A stretch of DNA of 64,000 nucleotides from Didymodactylos carnosus (GCA_905250885.1 CAJNOQ010000161.1:1-64000); one strand, 5' to 3'. Positions 1-13,476 are shown, counted from the first letter of the stretch. Numbers and translations are program-made. Notes: generated from the sequence alone by a model not told the origin.

Positions 1-665
1 GATAATAGAACCTGACCTTGACCACGTTATGAACAGTATTAGAAAATAATTAAAAACCAACTCTCAAACTAGACACAAAATTTTTCGTGTTAGATGAATG
101 TGTTTATTTTTTTTAGTACATTTATCACTCAATATTTATTGTTCGATCTAGGTAGGTTATTTGATAAGTATATTGACTCGATAAGATGGCAAGAGAGGGT
201 CTTCTTCTGTAATAATGGGAGATATAAAGACAGCATATGTAAGCTTCTATTATTCTCATTGGATATGAAGAGTTGTTGGATGTTAATAGAATCAGTAATT
301 CTTTTTCACTCGTCGTGATCATATGCAATAAGTTTTTGCATTTATTTTCTTGTTGTATCCTAATATATACTGTGAATGAGTTATATGACCTCTTTCTATA
401 ACTAAATTTCGAAAATTATTTCCTTCTAAATAGTTTTTTGTTTATGAAAAAAATCAAATTATTTAACAATACCCCGGAGAAACTTTTTCAATTTGAAACT
501 TCAAAATTCATGTTATAATAGAGTCTTCACAAACAGAGAGAAGAAGAAGAAAAAAAAAATAAACACATTCATCTAACACGAAAAATTTTGTGTCTAGTTT
601 GAGAGTTGGTTTTTAATTATTTTCTAATACTGTTCATAACGTGGTCAAGGTCAGGTTCTATTATC
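1..665. repeat. Long perfect inverted repeat (fold-back or MITE-like element) at the window edge
   Basis: Bases 1-114 are the reverse complement of about 552-665, with no mismatch that I can see, and enclose about 437 bp of AT-rich sequence. The right arm ends within the window at about 665. The left arm may continue beyond base 1, so the true size is unknown. The interior has no recognisable protein; the two short ORFs there look like chance. It could be a young non-autonomous fold-back element or an inverted duplication. An assembly artefact at a contig end is also possible. Confidence 0.8.
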
Positions 666-3600
666 TTGAACATCAAATTTGTGTAAATTTTTTTTTTTTT
701 GTTGTTGTTAGATGTGTAGAATTGTAAAAGAATAAGAAAATTTTTCTTATACTGCTATTGGTAATAAATGAAGTTCATGATGAATACTTCACTTTACATT
801 TGTGATGAATAATCTACTTTTCCGCCTTTAAAAGCGGAACTTCATTTCCTGCAATTGAGATCTAATCACTATTTAAGATTTTTTTCTTTCGCAAAATCAT
901 AGTAAAATAGAAAGAACATCTATATAAAATAAGAAATCGTGTGTATATGTATGTGTGTGTGTGTGTGTGCCTATAGTTCGTTTAATACCCAAAATATGTC
1001 TCCTTCTCTATTGTATCTATCGAACAAATAGCTATTGATTTTTGCTCACGTGGGGTGTTTCTGAGAGAATAAAGCAGATTGAAAATTTATGATTGATATT
1101 TCTTTTTGGTGTCTGAATGTGAAAGATTTACTAAATAAAAAGTGAATTGGAAGAAATTTCATTTTTTACAGGTATTTTAGGTCTACTGTTGTTTATTCCA
1201 TAATGTTTGTTCGTTGTCCCATTAATTAATGAAAATATTAAGTTATATTAATCTGAAATATTTTAACCTATTCTTATTGAAGAAAATTTTAATTTCTGTC
1301 TATATAGTATTAATAATATAAAAAGAAAAAGTACTTGATAGTTGCTCTTCTTTTTTTCTATGGCCGCCTTCATCAGATGTTTCTTAGGACAAAAGAAAAA
1401 GAAAAATTATTTAGATTTATAGGAAAACATTTCACTTTTTCCTCTGTTTCCGTCTTTTAACATTAGTTGTATGACGTATATCCTCTTAGAACACGTTGTT
1501 GGTCATATAAATTCTTTTTTTTCTCTCTCTCTCATTGCTCAATGTGGGCTTTTTTCATACGTGAGAAGACAAAGACAGCTAAAAATAATGATCCATGATG
1601 TAGGTCATTGAATAATGCTAGTGTGTTGAATAACTTTTTTAGACACTACGTTTGCTCTTTTAAATAAGTCTTCATAAAAGAATTTGAGAAATATACTGAG
1701 TTTTATCATAGTTGGATTGAAATTAATAGCCAAATTTTGCTAGAAAAAAATCAATGAGAAGAATATGATGCAACAACAGAAAAAAAGACGTATTTAAATT
1801 GATTGCTACATAGTTTTCATGTTATTCTTTATGTTATTCAAATAGAAAGCTCTAAAATTGATCAATATATATTCATTTTCTCTATGATTAAATAGTAGAT
1901 AGACTATATCGTTCTGTTATGCCAAATATCAAATCACACAATGTCTTATTTTCATTAACTACTATATCTATTTACTTTAAAGAGTTTATCTTTCTTCTTT
2001 TTTTTTCTTCACTAATCATGACTATATAAAATAGTGATATAGACACTTATGGTAACGTTATACACACGGTTATAGCAAACAGCAGTAACTTGTTTAAAAA
2101 TAGTGAACTATCTGTATTTTTTCTAGTTTGATTGGCTTCCTCCCTTCCCTTATGAGATCATATATTTATTTCATGTTTTAATCGAGATCACGTACAACTC
2201 TACTCAATTTGTGACATACATTGATTGAACACACTTGTCTACTGAATATTGGTCAAAAATTATTATTATTATTATTATTATTTTTTTTTGTGGTAAAAGA
2301 TTCGATTGATTACACAACATCATGTAAAATGTACCCTATAGTATTCTATTTTGTCTAATAGCACGCTTAAAAACGATAAACCAAAAAAATTTAATGAAAA
2401 TTTTCTTATAAGTATCATCCATCATCATAGACAATAATTATTAAACAGCTTATAGAGAGAAATATGGAAAATATGAGTATAAACATGTAGTCGATAATGA
2501 AAATCAAATATCAGTTAAACATTGTATAGTGTTTTTTTTTTATAGAATTCATAGAGGTCGTACGAAAGTGATGTATCCTCTTTTACTTTTTAAATGAAAA
2601 TCTTTTGCATTAGTCTCAGCTTCAATAAAGATCAGATAGATAAAACGAAAGGGAACTAAAAGTTGAGGAAAAAAAAATGATACAAAATTTTTTCTCTCGA
2701 ACGATGATTGTAACTAGCTAATATTGAGCTAATATTTAGAAGAACTTCTGCTATAAACATCAACAGATGGGAAAAAAAATTAAATTATTTAAGAATATAA
2801 TTTTTGAAAAAATTTCCCCAACGCCTTCTAATTACAATTAGTAACATTTTAAATTAAATTCATAAATGGGTCTCTTGCGTGCTTATAGAACAATCCATGG
2901 TTAATGCTTCTCTTAACATCGTTTAAATCGATTTGCAGATTATATTTTTATTAACATTTTCCAAATGGATCGATAAGATGTAAATGTTCAACCTTCCCTT
3001 TAATGTCACGCTCTCTCTAAGAGAGAAAAATAAAACCTAATTCTTTCAACACTATCGTATAAAACATTGGTTAAGCAACAAGTCTCTATGAACATTGATT
3101 TATTTAATAATAAACTTAGTGAAAATAATACAATCAACATAAAAAACTAATACATACATAACGCGAGCGCGCGATCGTAACAAGTTGCAATTTAGTGGTA
3201 CAAATGGGAGTCTTTCTTCTTTTTTTCTTTTGCCGTAAAAGAAATATTTTTTCGATTTATGTTTTTTTTTTTTTCATAATAAAGAGAAAAAGAATTTAGC
3301 AATCGCTTCTAAATTTGGAAAAATTTGTATTAAGAGAGAATAGCAAGAAGAAAATAATATTGTATGTTTTAAACAAAATGATCTTTCGGACTGCTTAAAG
3401 AATAATCGCACTTTTCATTTATTCATTCAGTTTTTATTGTTATTTCTACATGAAACTACTTGTACTTAGTTATTTAGAACGGAGAGAGGATTACTACGTG
3501 TTGCGTTGTGTTTCACGATTTCGTCACGCAAACTCTTTTTTTTTTTTTATTATTGTTATTATAAAATACACTAATTCAAATGGTATATAAAAATATAGTT

Positions 3601-3688
3601 AGAGAAAAAGAGACTCGATATAGATGGGATTACGTTCTATTGATTTTCTATTTTTCAGTAATCAATCACGGCTCACAAAGAGTAGTCT

Positions 3689-3721
<33 letters not shown>

Positions 3722-6700
3722 GTGTGTGTGTGTGTGTATATGTGTATCAAATACGCTAACAAATAATAGATCTATATGCACACCACTTCAAAGAAGAAGA
3801 AGAAAAATATGAAAAACGAGAAAGCTCACAATGAAATGGTTTTATTTATTATTATTATTACTATTTGTCTCGTTTTTTTCTAATAATCAATGGATCAAAA
3901 CTTTTTCTTTGAACATATCGATATTGTGTAAGTGAGGTAATAGAATTCGTAATTTGTCCCGTAATAATACCATGATGAGTGGAGTCTTGGGAAAATTAAA
4001 ATATTTTATAACAACATTAGAGGCAATTTAAACGAGAGAAAGGTGAATGTCACAACGAACTCGAAACTTGAAAATATAAATGCTATTTATGCCTATATTC
4101 ATTCACTGACGTCAATAATAGTCTCTACATTTTTTTATCATTCTAATTAATAGAAAAGAGTTAAAATGTGTACTCAAAAACCTTAAATTATCAATAGCTC
4201 AAAGATAGTTTTTGTTGAGAAGTTTTGTTCAAAAATGCGTAAAAACAACCAACCTTCTTGATTGTTCTTCTCTATTTATGTTGAGCGTGCAGGTACAGAA
4301 GTGTCAGAAAAGCAATAAAAGTATTATTTTATTTAATAAAATTACTTTTTATAGAAAACATACTTTTCTCGTTAATAGAATGATGTTTTAGTGAGAACTA
4401 TAATAAAAAAGATGTCATCATTGATGGTTTATTAACAGTTTCATGTTCTGAAAAAATCTAGTACTATTTTTCAGTTTTTTACACGTTAACATCATATAGC
4501 TCTGTGATTGTCTCAAAGGAATCAGTATTTATTTATATTTACGTTTTGTGAATTGAGTATATGATTGATTGTATATCTTTAGAGAACAAAAATAATACCA
4601 GAACATAGAAGATCTAGTTAGTCAATTGTAGATAGCGTTGTTATACACAATAACACTCAATCACAACGCTTTATCTGTTTCAAAAAGTGTATTTCATTTT
4701 AGTCAATGAAAAAAAAAAGGTTTGTACACATATTCATTCTTGTTAAGTTTAAATACTTACATTGAATTGTTAATAAAATTCTCTCTATTGATATTTTATT
4801 CTGATTGACATAAACACTTATTACTGTTTTTCTTTGTCTATTTTTAGACCTAAATAAGATATTTCAATGAAGTCTGCTGATAATTTATATTACATGTAAG
4901 TATTATATTAAGAATCTTCCTTATACTTTTATGCAATAGTATGGCATGATTGGTTAATTATTGAGTTATGTAGTTCTGTCGAAAGTGATAACTAATATAA
5001 AGAATCAGAAAATGAAAAGTTTTAGTCATAAATGATTAGCAGGTGTATCATATGTGATGATGTGGAAGAGAGAAGAAAAAATCGCAACTATTTATTTTTA
5101 TTTATCGTTTCTATCAAAGAAATATACTATATAATCATTAAACCGCTTTATTATGACATTATGTATCCAAATATCTATACAAAATAGGAGAACAGTTCAC
5201 ATATTTATCCATGTACGAGCTATTATCATTCAAGTTTTTCTTTCGTCTATGATCAGAAATGAGAATAAAAATCGAGAAATTAAAAGAAAAGAATATAAAA
5301 TCATTTTTAGTTTTTTAAGATCAATTTTTGGTTTTTACTGAACTACTATCGAATAACTAATATTTTTTTTAATTACAACAAACATATAAGAAACATAATG
5401 ACGATGAAATTCATTTTTTTGTGTTCTGTTTTGACCAATTCTTTTCGCTTCTCAAAAAAAAAACAAAAGTTATGTACCACCTATCGTTAAATGAATAAAC
5501 TTTGTATGTTGATGATTAACTTGAGAGACCGGAACTAAGGCTAAAATTTCTTCGTATTCAGACATTATTACAATGTTAATGAAAAATCAGTTATATAATG
5601 CCGTTGAAGATTTTCCAATTAAGAGTGCGAATAGTTTTCTATCATTCTCTTGAAATCATGTCTCTTCTTCGAAAAGAAAGATCATCTTAATTGCCTCAAG
5701 ACAGAGGCAAACGTGCATTTGAGCATTTATAACTGATATAATTCTAATTCAATCTGATTTTGATGACAACTATAACATGTTCATATCGATAGATTATAAA
5801 AGCATCAAAATGTTATATACATTTTGAAAACAAAGTAAAGAAAAATTATCGATATGATATTACTTTGACATGCACCATGTTATTATTTGATTAAACGAAA
5901 AGAAACATGTTCTTATGAACTTAGTAGTCTATATCTTATTCTAGTATCAAAATCATGTAGAATAAATTTTGCTTCGGTAGCAGATACTTTGAAGATAAAC
6001 AGCATAACAAATACATGTCAGAATAGTATCTTTCTTCCCTATGCAAGGACAGCTGTAATCAATTATCCCATCATTAGTACATAAAAAATTTGTAATAGTC
6101 GGTTTTATACATGGAAAAAATGAATGACAACACAGAATCATAAGTAATTTAATGGTATACCATTGTATAGTAATATAGATTCATTGGTTTTACTACATAA
6201 CATATGACTATAGAAATTTACCAGACATGAGCTATTAAGGAGAAATATATTGGTCTTAGATATTATTATTTACTATCGAACGATCATATCTAGTCGATTT
6301 TAACAAATTCTGTAAAATATAAACTAAACTTATAGAAAATAGACTTTAAACTTTATTAAAAATTAGAGATTTGAACGTTAAAAAGTTATGTATTTATAGA
6401 CACTATCCTTAATAAACATATGTTTGAAAGAAAGTGTCTTATTCAACTATCTTGTTGACATGTTACCATCTGCTGAACCATTAATTAAGCTAGTAGTTAT
6501 TTGAGTCCTAGGGTTATTATTTTTGCTGCATTTATTTATATGACATTAGATAAGTAAAAGTTTATTGTTGACTATTTTTGATTTAAATAGTAGCATATGA
6601 AAACAATCGAAACATAAGATGTATGTCACATATGGATCACTATTAATCTTTTATATAAAACAAAAACTTTTCCTCCGATTTCCATATTTTAAATGATACG

Positions 6701-7936
6701 GTGTCTACAATTACTATTGCTTCAATTACATATTTGATAAAAATGTTTTGTCGCGTTTAGAACAATCGTCTATTTTACCCCCTTTTCCGGTATATATTTG
6801 TCTCTCCTCTTTTTCCTCTATATTAGTTATTGTATCTCATCATCATCATCGACTTTTTAGCATTTATAATGATTATCACAAAGAGAAGAAAAAGGATGTT
6901 TCCCATCTATAATGAACCTAGTGAGAGTTTTAAAATACATACATTTTGTATGAAAGAATACAAGTCATCATCAGACGCAATGGAGATCTTTGTATATAAA
7001 TAATAAAAAAAAAAAAAATTTCTTTATATCCTAATTGAGTCTAAGGAAAAAGAGGAGAAAAGAGAGAGAGAGAGAGAGAACGCTTATACATATGTATGGA
7101 TGTATGTGCGTTATCTAAGATAATCATCCGCTTCGATGGTATACTGTATAATACTCTATTAATATTATTTAGAAGAAGAATAGAACAACTAGACATCATG
7201 CCCTCTTTTCTCTTTTTTTAGAGATTTTGATCATCGTCATCATTATTATTATCAGCATAAAATTGTCACTTAGATGTATTTCTAAAAATTGACTATACTC
7301 TTACATAGAGATAATCATAGACGAATAAAAAAAAAAAAAAAAATAGAAAGAAGAAAAGCCACTTAGTTTTTTCTAAAAATTAAAAAGGATGGTTGATTTT
7401 TTTAGTACATGTAATAGTTTTTAAGTTTTAAAAATGTTTCATTTCGAAAGCAGGTGAGATTTTCTCATTTAATCATTCTCTTACAGAAAGAAGAGTAGAA
7501 GAAAAAAAAAATTCTAATATATTATAATAAGATGCCATCACTTGTTAAATAGCTTAGCAAAAGATAGACAACAAGTCGATATGTTTTGTGGTCACGCTGA
7601 AGGAGAACATCACAAATAATAAACAAAATTTTTACTTATTCAATTTTATATTGATTTTTATTAGTTCTAGGACATTCCACGACATTAGTAAAATATCTAT
7701 TAACAAAAATTATGAAACAATTTTATTAACCAACTTGATGATTAAATACCAAGATCAATTTTTAATAATTTATGTATCATCTTTATAATAGAAAAAATTT
7801 AAAAAAAAATTTATTTTCATCAATTTGACAATTTACTGTCGATATTATATTAGATCAATTATTTTTTTTTAATATACCGATAGCCGATGCGTTCATGCTG
7901 GCCAAATTATCGTTCGGCTAGTTTATTAAAACTAAC
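666..7936. other. Gene-free AT-rich stretch upstream of the innexin
   Basis: No ORF with protein-like composition or family resemblance is seen on either strand. The sequence is rich in homopolymer A/T runs and short tandem repeats. These include (TG)n at 952-969, (ATT)n at 2260-2281, adjoining (TC)n and (TG)n at 3690-3738, and (AG)n at 7061-7079. It may hold the innexin promoter and untranslated exons, but nothing marks them. Confidence 0.6.
3690..3738. repeat. Compound microsatellite (TC)n-(TG)n
   Basis: About 30 bases of CT dinucleotides run directly into about 18 bases of TG, giving a pyrimidine tract next to a potential Z-DNA-forming tract. It is the largest dinucleotide block in the left part of the window. 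Confidence 0.9.
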
Positions 7937-10900
7937 ATGGACTTGTTTGCTACTGTATCACGTCTTCCATTTTCTGTATTAGGTCCACATCGTAGTGATA
8001 CATGTACTGTTGATCGTTTAAATTATAAATATACAGTTATTCTATTAGTTATATTTTCAATTGTTGTTTCAAATAAACAATTTTCATCTGATCATATAGC
8101 TTGTTGGGTTCCAGGACATTTTACTCGAAGCTACGAAGTTTATTCAAATAATATTTGTTGGGTGTCAAATACTTACTACGTACAAGAAACAGAAACATTA
8201 CCATTGGATGAAACAAAGAAAAAAGAACGAGTTGTTAAGGTTTGTTATTATTTTATCAAATTAATATTAAATACTCTTCTATTATTAAACTTTAAATTAC
8301 TCATTTTTTTTTCTTATTTTTTTAGTATTATCAGTGGACACCATTTATTTTATTATTTCAAGCTGTTTTATTTTATTTACCACGAATGATGTGGCGTTCA
8401 TTAAGTGCCAAATCAGGTATTAATATTGTTAATTTAGTTGATGCTGCTTTAAATTATCAAACGGCTGATCGTTTTGAAGATCGTCAAAAAATCATGTCTT
8501 ATTTGACTAAAAGTATTGATCAATATGTTTATATGAGAAAACGTAAACGTAAACGATTTGATTTTATTCGACGTTTAATTGCTTTTATTCTTTGTGTACC
8601 TGGTCGTAAAATGGGCTCATATTTACTTATATTATTTTTTGTTACAAAAATTTTATTTATTGCTAATGCAATTGGACAATTATTTCTATTGAATATATTC
8701 TTAGGACATAATTTTGCATCTTATGGTGTTGAATTAATAAAAAAAATTTTAAGTGGAGAAGATTTAACTGAATCAGTCTATTTTCCAAGAGTAACAATGT
8801 GTGAATTTGCAGTAAGAAATATACAAAATGTTCACGTACATACTGTTCAATGTGTATTACCTATTAATTTATTTAATGAAAAAGCATTTTTATTTATATG
8901 GTTTTGGTTAGCATTTTTGACTATATGTAATTCATATGATTTATTAGCGTGGTTTGTTCGTTCATTCGGTCGTGTACGATATCAATATATTAAAAAACGT
9001 TTAGAATTAATGCAAAGTGACACACATTTAAGACGATTACCAGCTAAAGAATTTATTTATCGTTATTTACAACATGATGGTGTATTAATATTAAGACTTC
9101 TTGCATATAATTCCAGTGATCTTGTTGTGACAGAAGTTATACAAAATTTATGGAGGTTTTATAAACAATATCCTACAGGTGGACAAGGTGGTGGTGGACC
9201 GGGAAGTGCATCATCGGCCGCATCGAGTGCTGCTCAATCATCAAGAGGAAGACAGGTTAGTCTACGTATATTAGATAGCATTAACAAAGATGAGTTATAA
9301 ATGTTTTTTTTTTCGTGTACATTTATTTTTTCTGAAAATCACCACTTGTTGTATAATTATATAGACTAAAATTTTTTGCATAAAAATATTTATATTTTTT
9401 ATCTTGACTTTTTATGAAAAAAAAAAATGAAAACAAAAGAAGAAGAAGAAAAAAAAATCCCAACATCATCATCACTAAAAACACTTTTTTCATTTCAGAA
9501 ACTAAAAAAAAATGAAAAAGAAAATTGTCCAAATACATTTGTACACGCATTTGCATGAATTTCTTTCTTTTTTTTTTTGTTTTGTTTTTAGAAAAAATAA
9601 AAGTTAATATTGTTATGAAACACACACATACATATGCTAATATATTTTGCTTTATAGCAATTATAATCCTATAAATCATTATTATAATTTTGCTACATTA
9701 CTTATGGAGAATAAAGAAATGATTGTTATATACATCGATCACAAATAGAATCGAGCAATAGAAAAATAAAAATTTGCGTATTTTTAAACGCAAAAAAAGT
9801 TCTTCAAGAAATAGCGTCCATTTTCTAAACGATATCGAGTTATGTAAAATTCATTTAACAGCTTTATTGTATAGTAATAGTTCAAAACTTTATTTGTTGT
9901 TTGTTGGGCTATTATTCAGCTTGCTTTCAAATGTTTCAAGAAAACTAAACGTAACAAAGTAAACAGTTTTATTTAAAAAAAAAAAAATGGAAAGTTTCAA
10001 TCTAATAGAGTTTCCAGATATTCTATGTTAGTCGTATATATTTTATTAATCAATCGATCAATAAAATACAGAAGTCTTTCCCTTTTACTTATTCTCTCAC
10101 CGACATCATACGTGTCTTTTTTCCTATAAGATATGTTCTATGCTAATCATTACTAACGACTGTCATGTAAATATGTCCTCTATTTGACAAAGTCAATATT
10201 AAACAGATGTTTTTAGATATTGTCTTTTTCTATTGTATTATTTTGAATTAAGAGTTATAGCTGAATATCTTGAAACAAAAACTACAAATATCTTCTCTGT
10301 GGTTTTCATTGTTGTATTGCAAAAATAAATAAATAAATAAATAAATAAATAAATAGGGAAAAGAAGAGAGAAAATGAGGAAAAAATTAATCAAGATGATA
10401 TTTTTTTCGTAAGTCAATTAACGATCGATGTTCGATGATGTGTATTACACTTTATATACATCAGAGGTGGGTGGTGATAAAAAAAAAAAAAATCTTTTCT
10501 AGAAAAGAGGGAATAAAACGATTCTATGTAGTAGACTGCTGTTTATTATATAAAATTATGATTTGTCATATATACATAACAAATAATTTTTGATGTATTA
10601 TTACTAATTTTGATACATTGTCATTCTGTTAACATACGATTTTCTATAATCAAGAAATAAATGAATTATATGGTTAATATGTTATCTGTTTAAACTATTA
10701 GTTTTTCTCTCTTGAAACTTTTATGCGAAATGGTATATGCTTATTATTTTATGCAAAGGTCAATTTAATCAAAAATATTTTTTTGATGTTTTTGTCTGGT
10801 GTCCTCACAGTTCGTCCCAAATTGGCTTTGTAAGATCAAACAACATCAAAGGGGCGAGCAGGTGTGAGAGTGAGCAATTTGGGACGAACAGAGAGTAAAC

Positions 10901-11102
10901 CTTTTTGTCTATTGTATTGTTTTCTTTTTAAAAAATTTAAGTTGTATTCTTTTAATCAAAAAATTTCGTTTTTTCTTTTTATTTTCAGAAAACTACGATG
11001 ATGGATGGCAACAATTCATTGTTTGGTCTCAATCCAACATCATCACAGCAACCACTCTATTATTTTTCACATCATCAAAATGAAGATCATGGACGTTCCT
11101 AG
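7937..11102 (+). CDS. Innexin (gap-junction channel subunit), 3 exons
   Basis: Innexin, a four-pass plasma-membrane subunit of invertebrate gap junctions and hemichannels. Exons are 7937-8239, 8326-9255 and 10989-11102, all joined in phase 0, giving 448 aa. Seen: a short N-terminus starting MDLFATVSRLP, then TM1 (about 32-50). Extracellular loop 1 has paired cysteines in CWVPG and NICWV. The hallmark YYQWTPF opens TM2 straight after intron 1. TM3 lies around YLLILFFVTKILF. Loop 2 has cysteines in MCEF and QCVLPINLFNEK, and TM4 is around FLFIWFWLAFLTICNSYD. The cytoplasmic tail has a Gly/Ala/Ser-rich linker. The second donor reads CAG|GTTAGT and the acceptor TTTTCAG. The last exon adds 37 residues and is followed 65 bp later by AATAAA. 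Reading through the second donor instead gives a 425-aa form ending at 9300. Family assignment is very secure; the choice of tail is not. Confidence 0.95.
9256..9300 (+). other. Read-through alternative C-terminus of the innexin
   Basis: If the donor at 9256 is not used, the frame stays open for 14 more codons and stops at 9298-9300. The tail would end in NKDEL instead of the downstream exon's 37 residues. AATAAA motifs occur about 300 bp further on, so a short transcript is possible. Exon prediction alone cannot tell a real isoform from plain intron sequence. Confidence 0.45.
10323..10354. repeat. (AAAT)n microsatellite in innexin intron 2
   Basis: Eight uninterrupted AAAT units lie inside the 1,733-bp second intron of the innexin gene. 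Confidence 0.9.
10810..10889. repeat. Small hairpin in innexin intron 2
   Basis: The 15-base arm at 10810-10824 (GTTCGTCCCAAATTG) is matched exactly in reverse complement at 10875-10889, with a 50-base, locally GC-richer loop. No clear target duplication flanks it. It may be a very short MITE or a structured intronic RNA element. Confidence 0.7.
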
Positions 11103-11166
11103 TATTATTTAACTTGTAAGATGTTTTCTTTCTGTTAACATGTTTCATTATCTCTCAGTGTATGTA

Positions 11167-11172
11167 AATAAA
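11167..11172 (+). terminator. Poly(A) signal AATAAA of the innexin gene
   Basis: Canonical hexamer 65 bp after the stop of the downstream exon. It supports 10989-11102 as a true terminal exon. Confidence 0.6.
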
Positions 11173-12193
11173 ATTTTGTGTATTTGTTTCTTTCTGTTTC
11201 AATTTTCTTTTTTAAACATATATACAACGGATTTAGGGCCAAAATAGAGAAACAACGATAAAATAAATAATTTTATTTCCTAATTTTGTTAGATATTCAC
11301 GGATTTCTAGTCGATTTTTTCTTATACTATTTATTTTCAATCAATCAATAGTGAATATAAAACTACTAAAAGTACTTTTTTTATATCATATATGCCCATA
11401 TTATCGTTTTTATCTGTTAATATAAAATTCCTATAAAACATGCAATTAATGTCTATTCCTTAATCATGAAAATAAACTATTAGTCAGTCTAATAAGCAAA
11501 ATATATCAATGGCTTAAAAAGTTTAGACTAGGAAAACATGACTGCTGTATAAATAACACTGTTCATGATTATCATAAGTAAACATGATCATACAAGAAGA
11601 AGAAAAAATGTTCTAACTAAACAATAATAAAAGAAAACAAATATACATGTATATCGGTCAACATATACCATAATCAGAGATAAACAAAATTATCTTTTAC
11701 AATAGAAAAATTCGAACAAAAAAACTTTCGTCTTTATCACTCATATACATCAGTAATTATTAGATGATTTATCTTAGGATTAAAACAAGTTGTTCATTTA
11801 CTTTACTAGTTATTGTTGACATATTTTTATTATATAATATTTTCATACTTTTGTTTTAAATTCAAATAATCAACTAATTGTTCGACATATCTCGTAATTT
11901 TAATCTATTAAATTGATGATTATTAGATTATAATTTTTATTCATATAACATTTTCGTGTTATTCATTTCTAATCGATGGCGTGAGTCAAAGATACGTCAA
12001 TTCATTGTGTAATTTGATTTTAAATATTGATTCACTGCCAATATTTCTTCTTTCGAACGATTTAAACATGCAACATTTTTATCCTCTAAGATTCATTCGT
12101 TCATATTTCGATTAATATTTGTGCTTTGGTAGTACAATTTTGATTTTCAAATATAATTGATGATTGTTACGGAAATTTTGTGTTTTTTCCGAG
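11173..12193. other. Intergenic, nothing recognised
   Basis: AT-rich spacer between the innexin 3' end and the transposon cluster. No coding frame, RNA gene or clear repeat is seen. Confidence 0.55.
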
Positions 12194-12568
12194 GCTTCAT
12201 GATTCAGACCACTTTTTTTTTGATGATTATTAATTAGATTTAAAAGTGGTCTCAATCTGGAAGTGAAAATTTTATAGTAAAAAAAGCGGTCGCAATTTGG
12301 AATGTATATGCTCTCTCGTTTCTTATACAAATAAAATGTGGTCTCAATTTGTAATAGAAAGTTTGTTCCTTTCACATACTTTGTATACTGTTTAGAATTT
12401 CGAATCATTCTGTAATTGGGAATGATTGACTGGCTACTGTAGACACAGAAACTGATTAAAAATTTTTTCTAAATTGAGCTGAGAATGACATTATCGGATA
12501 GATGAGACGATGAAAATGAAGAGTAGCACTACCTTAGAACACAATATCTCAATTCGATTTCCTCTATT

Positions 12569-12775
12569 ATGTCCCCAACTCTACATTTTTCTCGTATTAA
12601 AACTGAAAAAAACCAAGATGGTATATTATATAAAAGTTATCTATATCGTTTAAAGCGCTCAAATAAAAACGGAACTGAAAAATGGATCTGCACTCGTAAT
12701 TTTTGTTCGTGTTCAATAACCATAAAAGATGATGTCATAATTAGTAGAATTATTTCAATGAAAGCCTGGATTTAA
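12569..12775 (+). pseudogene. FLYWCH zinc-finger fragment inside the fold-back element
   Basis: The 68-codon frame contains a typical first half of a FLYWCH finger: LYKSYLYRLKRSNKNG, then WICTRNFCSC, where the aromatic residue, the W-x-C and the second cysteine fit the family. The closing His-x-His of the finger is missing, because the frame runs into IISMKAWI and stops. FLYWCH fingers bind DNA and are widespread in MULE-like elements and in host proteins derived from them. No start context or neighbouring exon suggests it is a working gene, so I read it as captured, decayed transposon coding sequence. Confidence 0.6.
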
Positions 12776-13055
12776 AAGCTTATCAAGCAACGTTACGATC
12801 ATTAAGTTATCGTTATATAGTTGTGTTAGATAATGATTCTAATTTTAAGATGATGACGAGTATGAACCTAAAATATAACTGTCTTGTTTGTTGTATTCCT
12901 TCCATTGTAATATATTTGTGTATCTACAGTAGCCAATCATTTCTACGTATAGAGTGATTCGAAATTATAAACAGTGTATAAAGTATGTGAAAGGAACAAA
13001 CTTTCTATTCCAAATTGAGACTACATTTTATTTGTATAAGAAACGAAAGAACATA

Positions 13056-13476
13056 CACTCTAAAAAAAAGTCGTAGATTAATAAACTACAATAAGAAAGT
13101 TTTTTGAACTAAAAAACTGATCAGAAAACCCAAAAGAGTTTTTTAACGAGTTTTTTAGGTCAAAAAACTAAAACGGGTTCGTGGTCGCTTCAAAATGAAA
13201 AACTCACGGTTTTTGGGAGAGCTTTTTGTGTCTAAAAATTTTTTTGGTCATTTTGAAAACCGAGGAAAAAACTAACAGGTTTTTTTAAAGAGCTTTTTAG
13301 ACCCAAAAAACTCTCCCAAAAACCGTGAGCTTTTTATTTTGAAACGACCACGAAGGCTTTTTAGTTTTTTGGTCTAAAAAACTTGTTAAAAAACTCTTCT
13401 GGGTTTTTTTATCAGTTTTTTACTCCAAAAAACTCTTTTATTGTAGTTTATTAATCTACGGCTTTTTTTTAGAGTG
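13056..13476. mobile_element. Hairpin MITE (421 bp) with TA target duplication, nested in the fold-back arm
   Basis: Nearly the whole element is one imperfect palindrome. Each arm is about 190 bp and begins CACTCTAAAAAAAAG. TA flanks it on both sides (13054-13055 and 13477-13478). The other arm of the host element, at about 12300-12312, preserves the empty site, with a single TA at the matching place. This proves the insertion and its boundaries. TA targeting fits Tc1/mariner-like mobilisation. The interior holds repeated GTTTTTT/AAAAAAC words and no coding sequence. Confidence 0.9.

Noticed and set aside
9323-9679. 118-codon minus-strand ORF opposite the innexin intron
   Set aside because: Runs of Lys, Phe and Leu from homopolymer A/T tracts; not protein-like.
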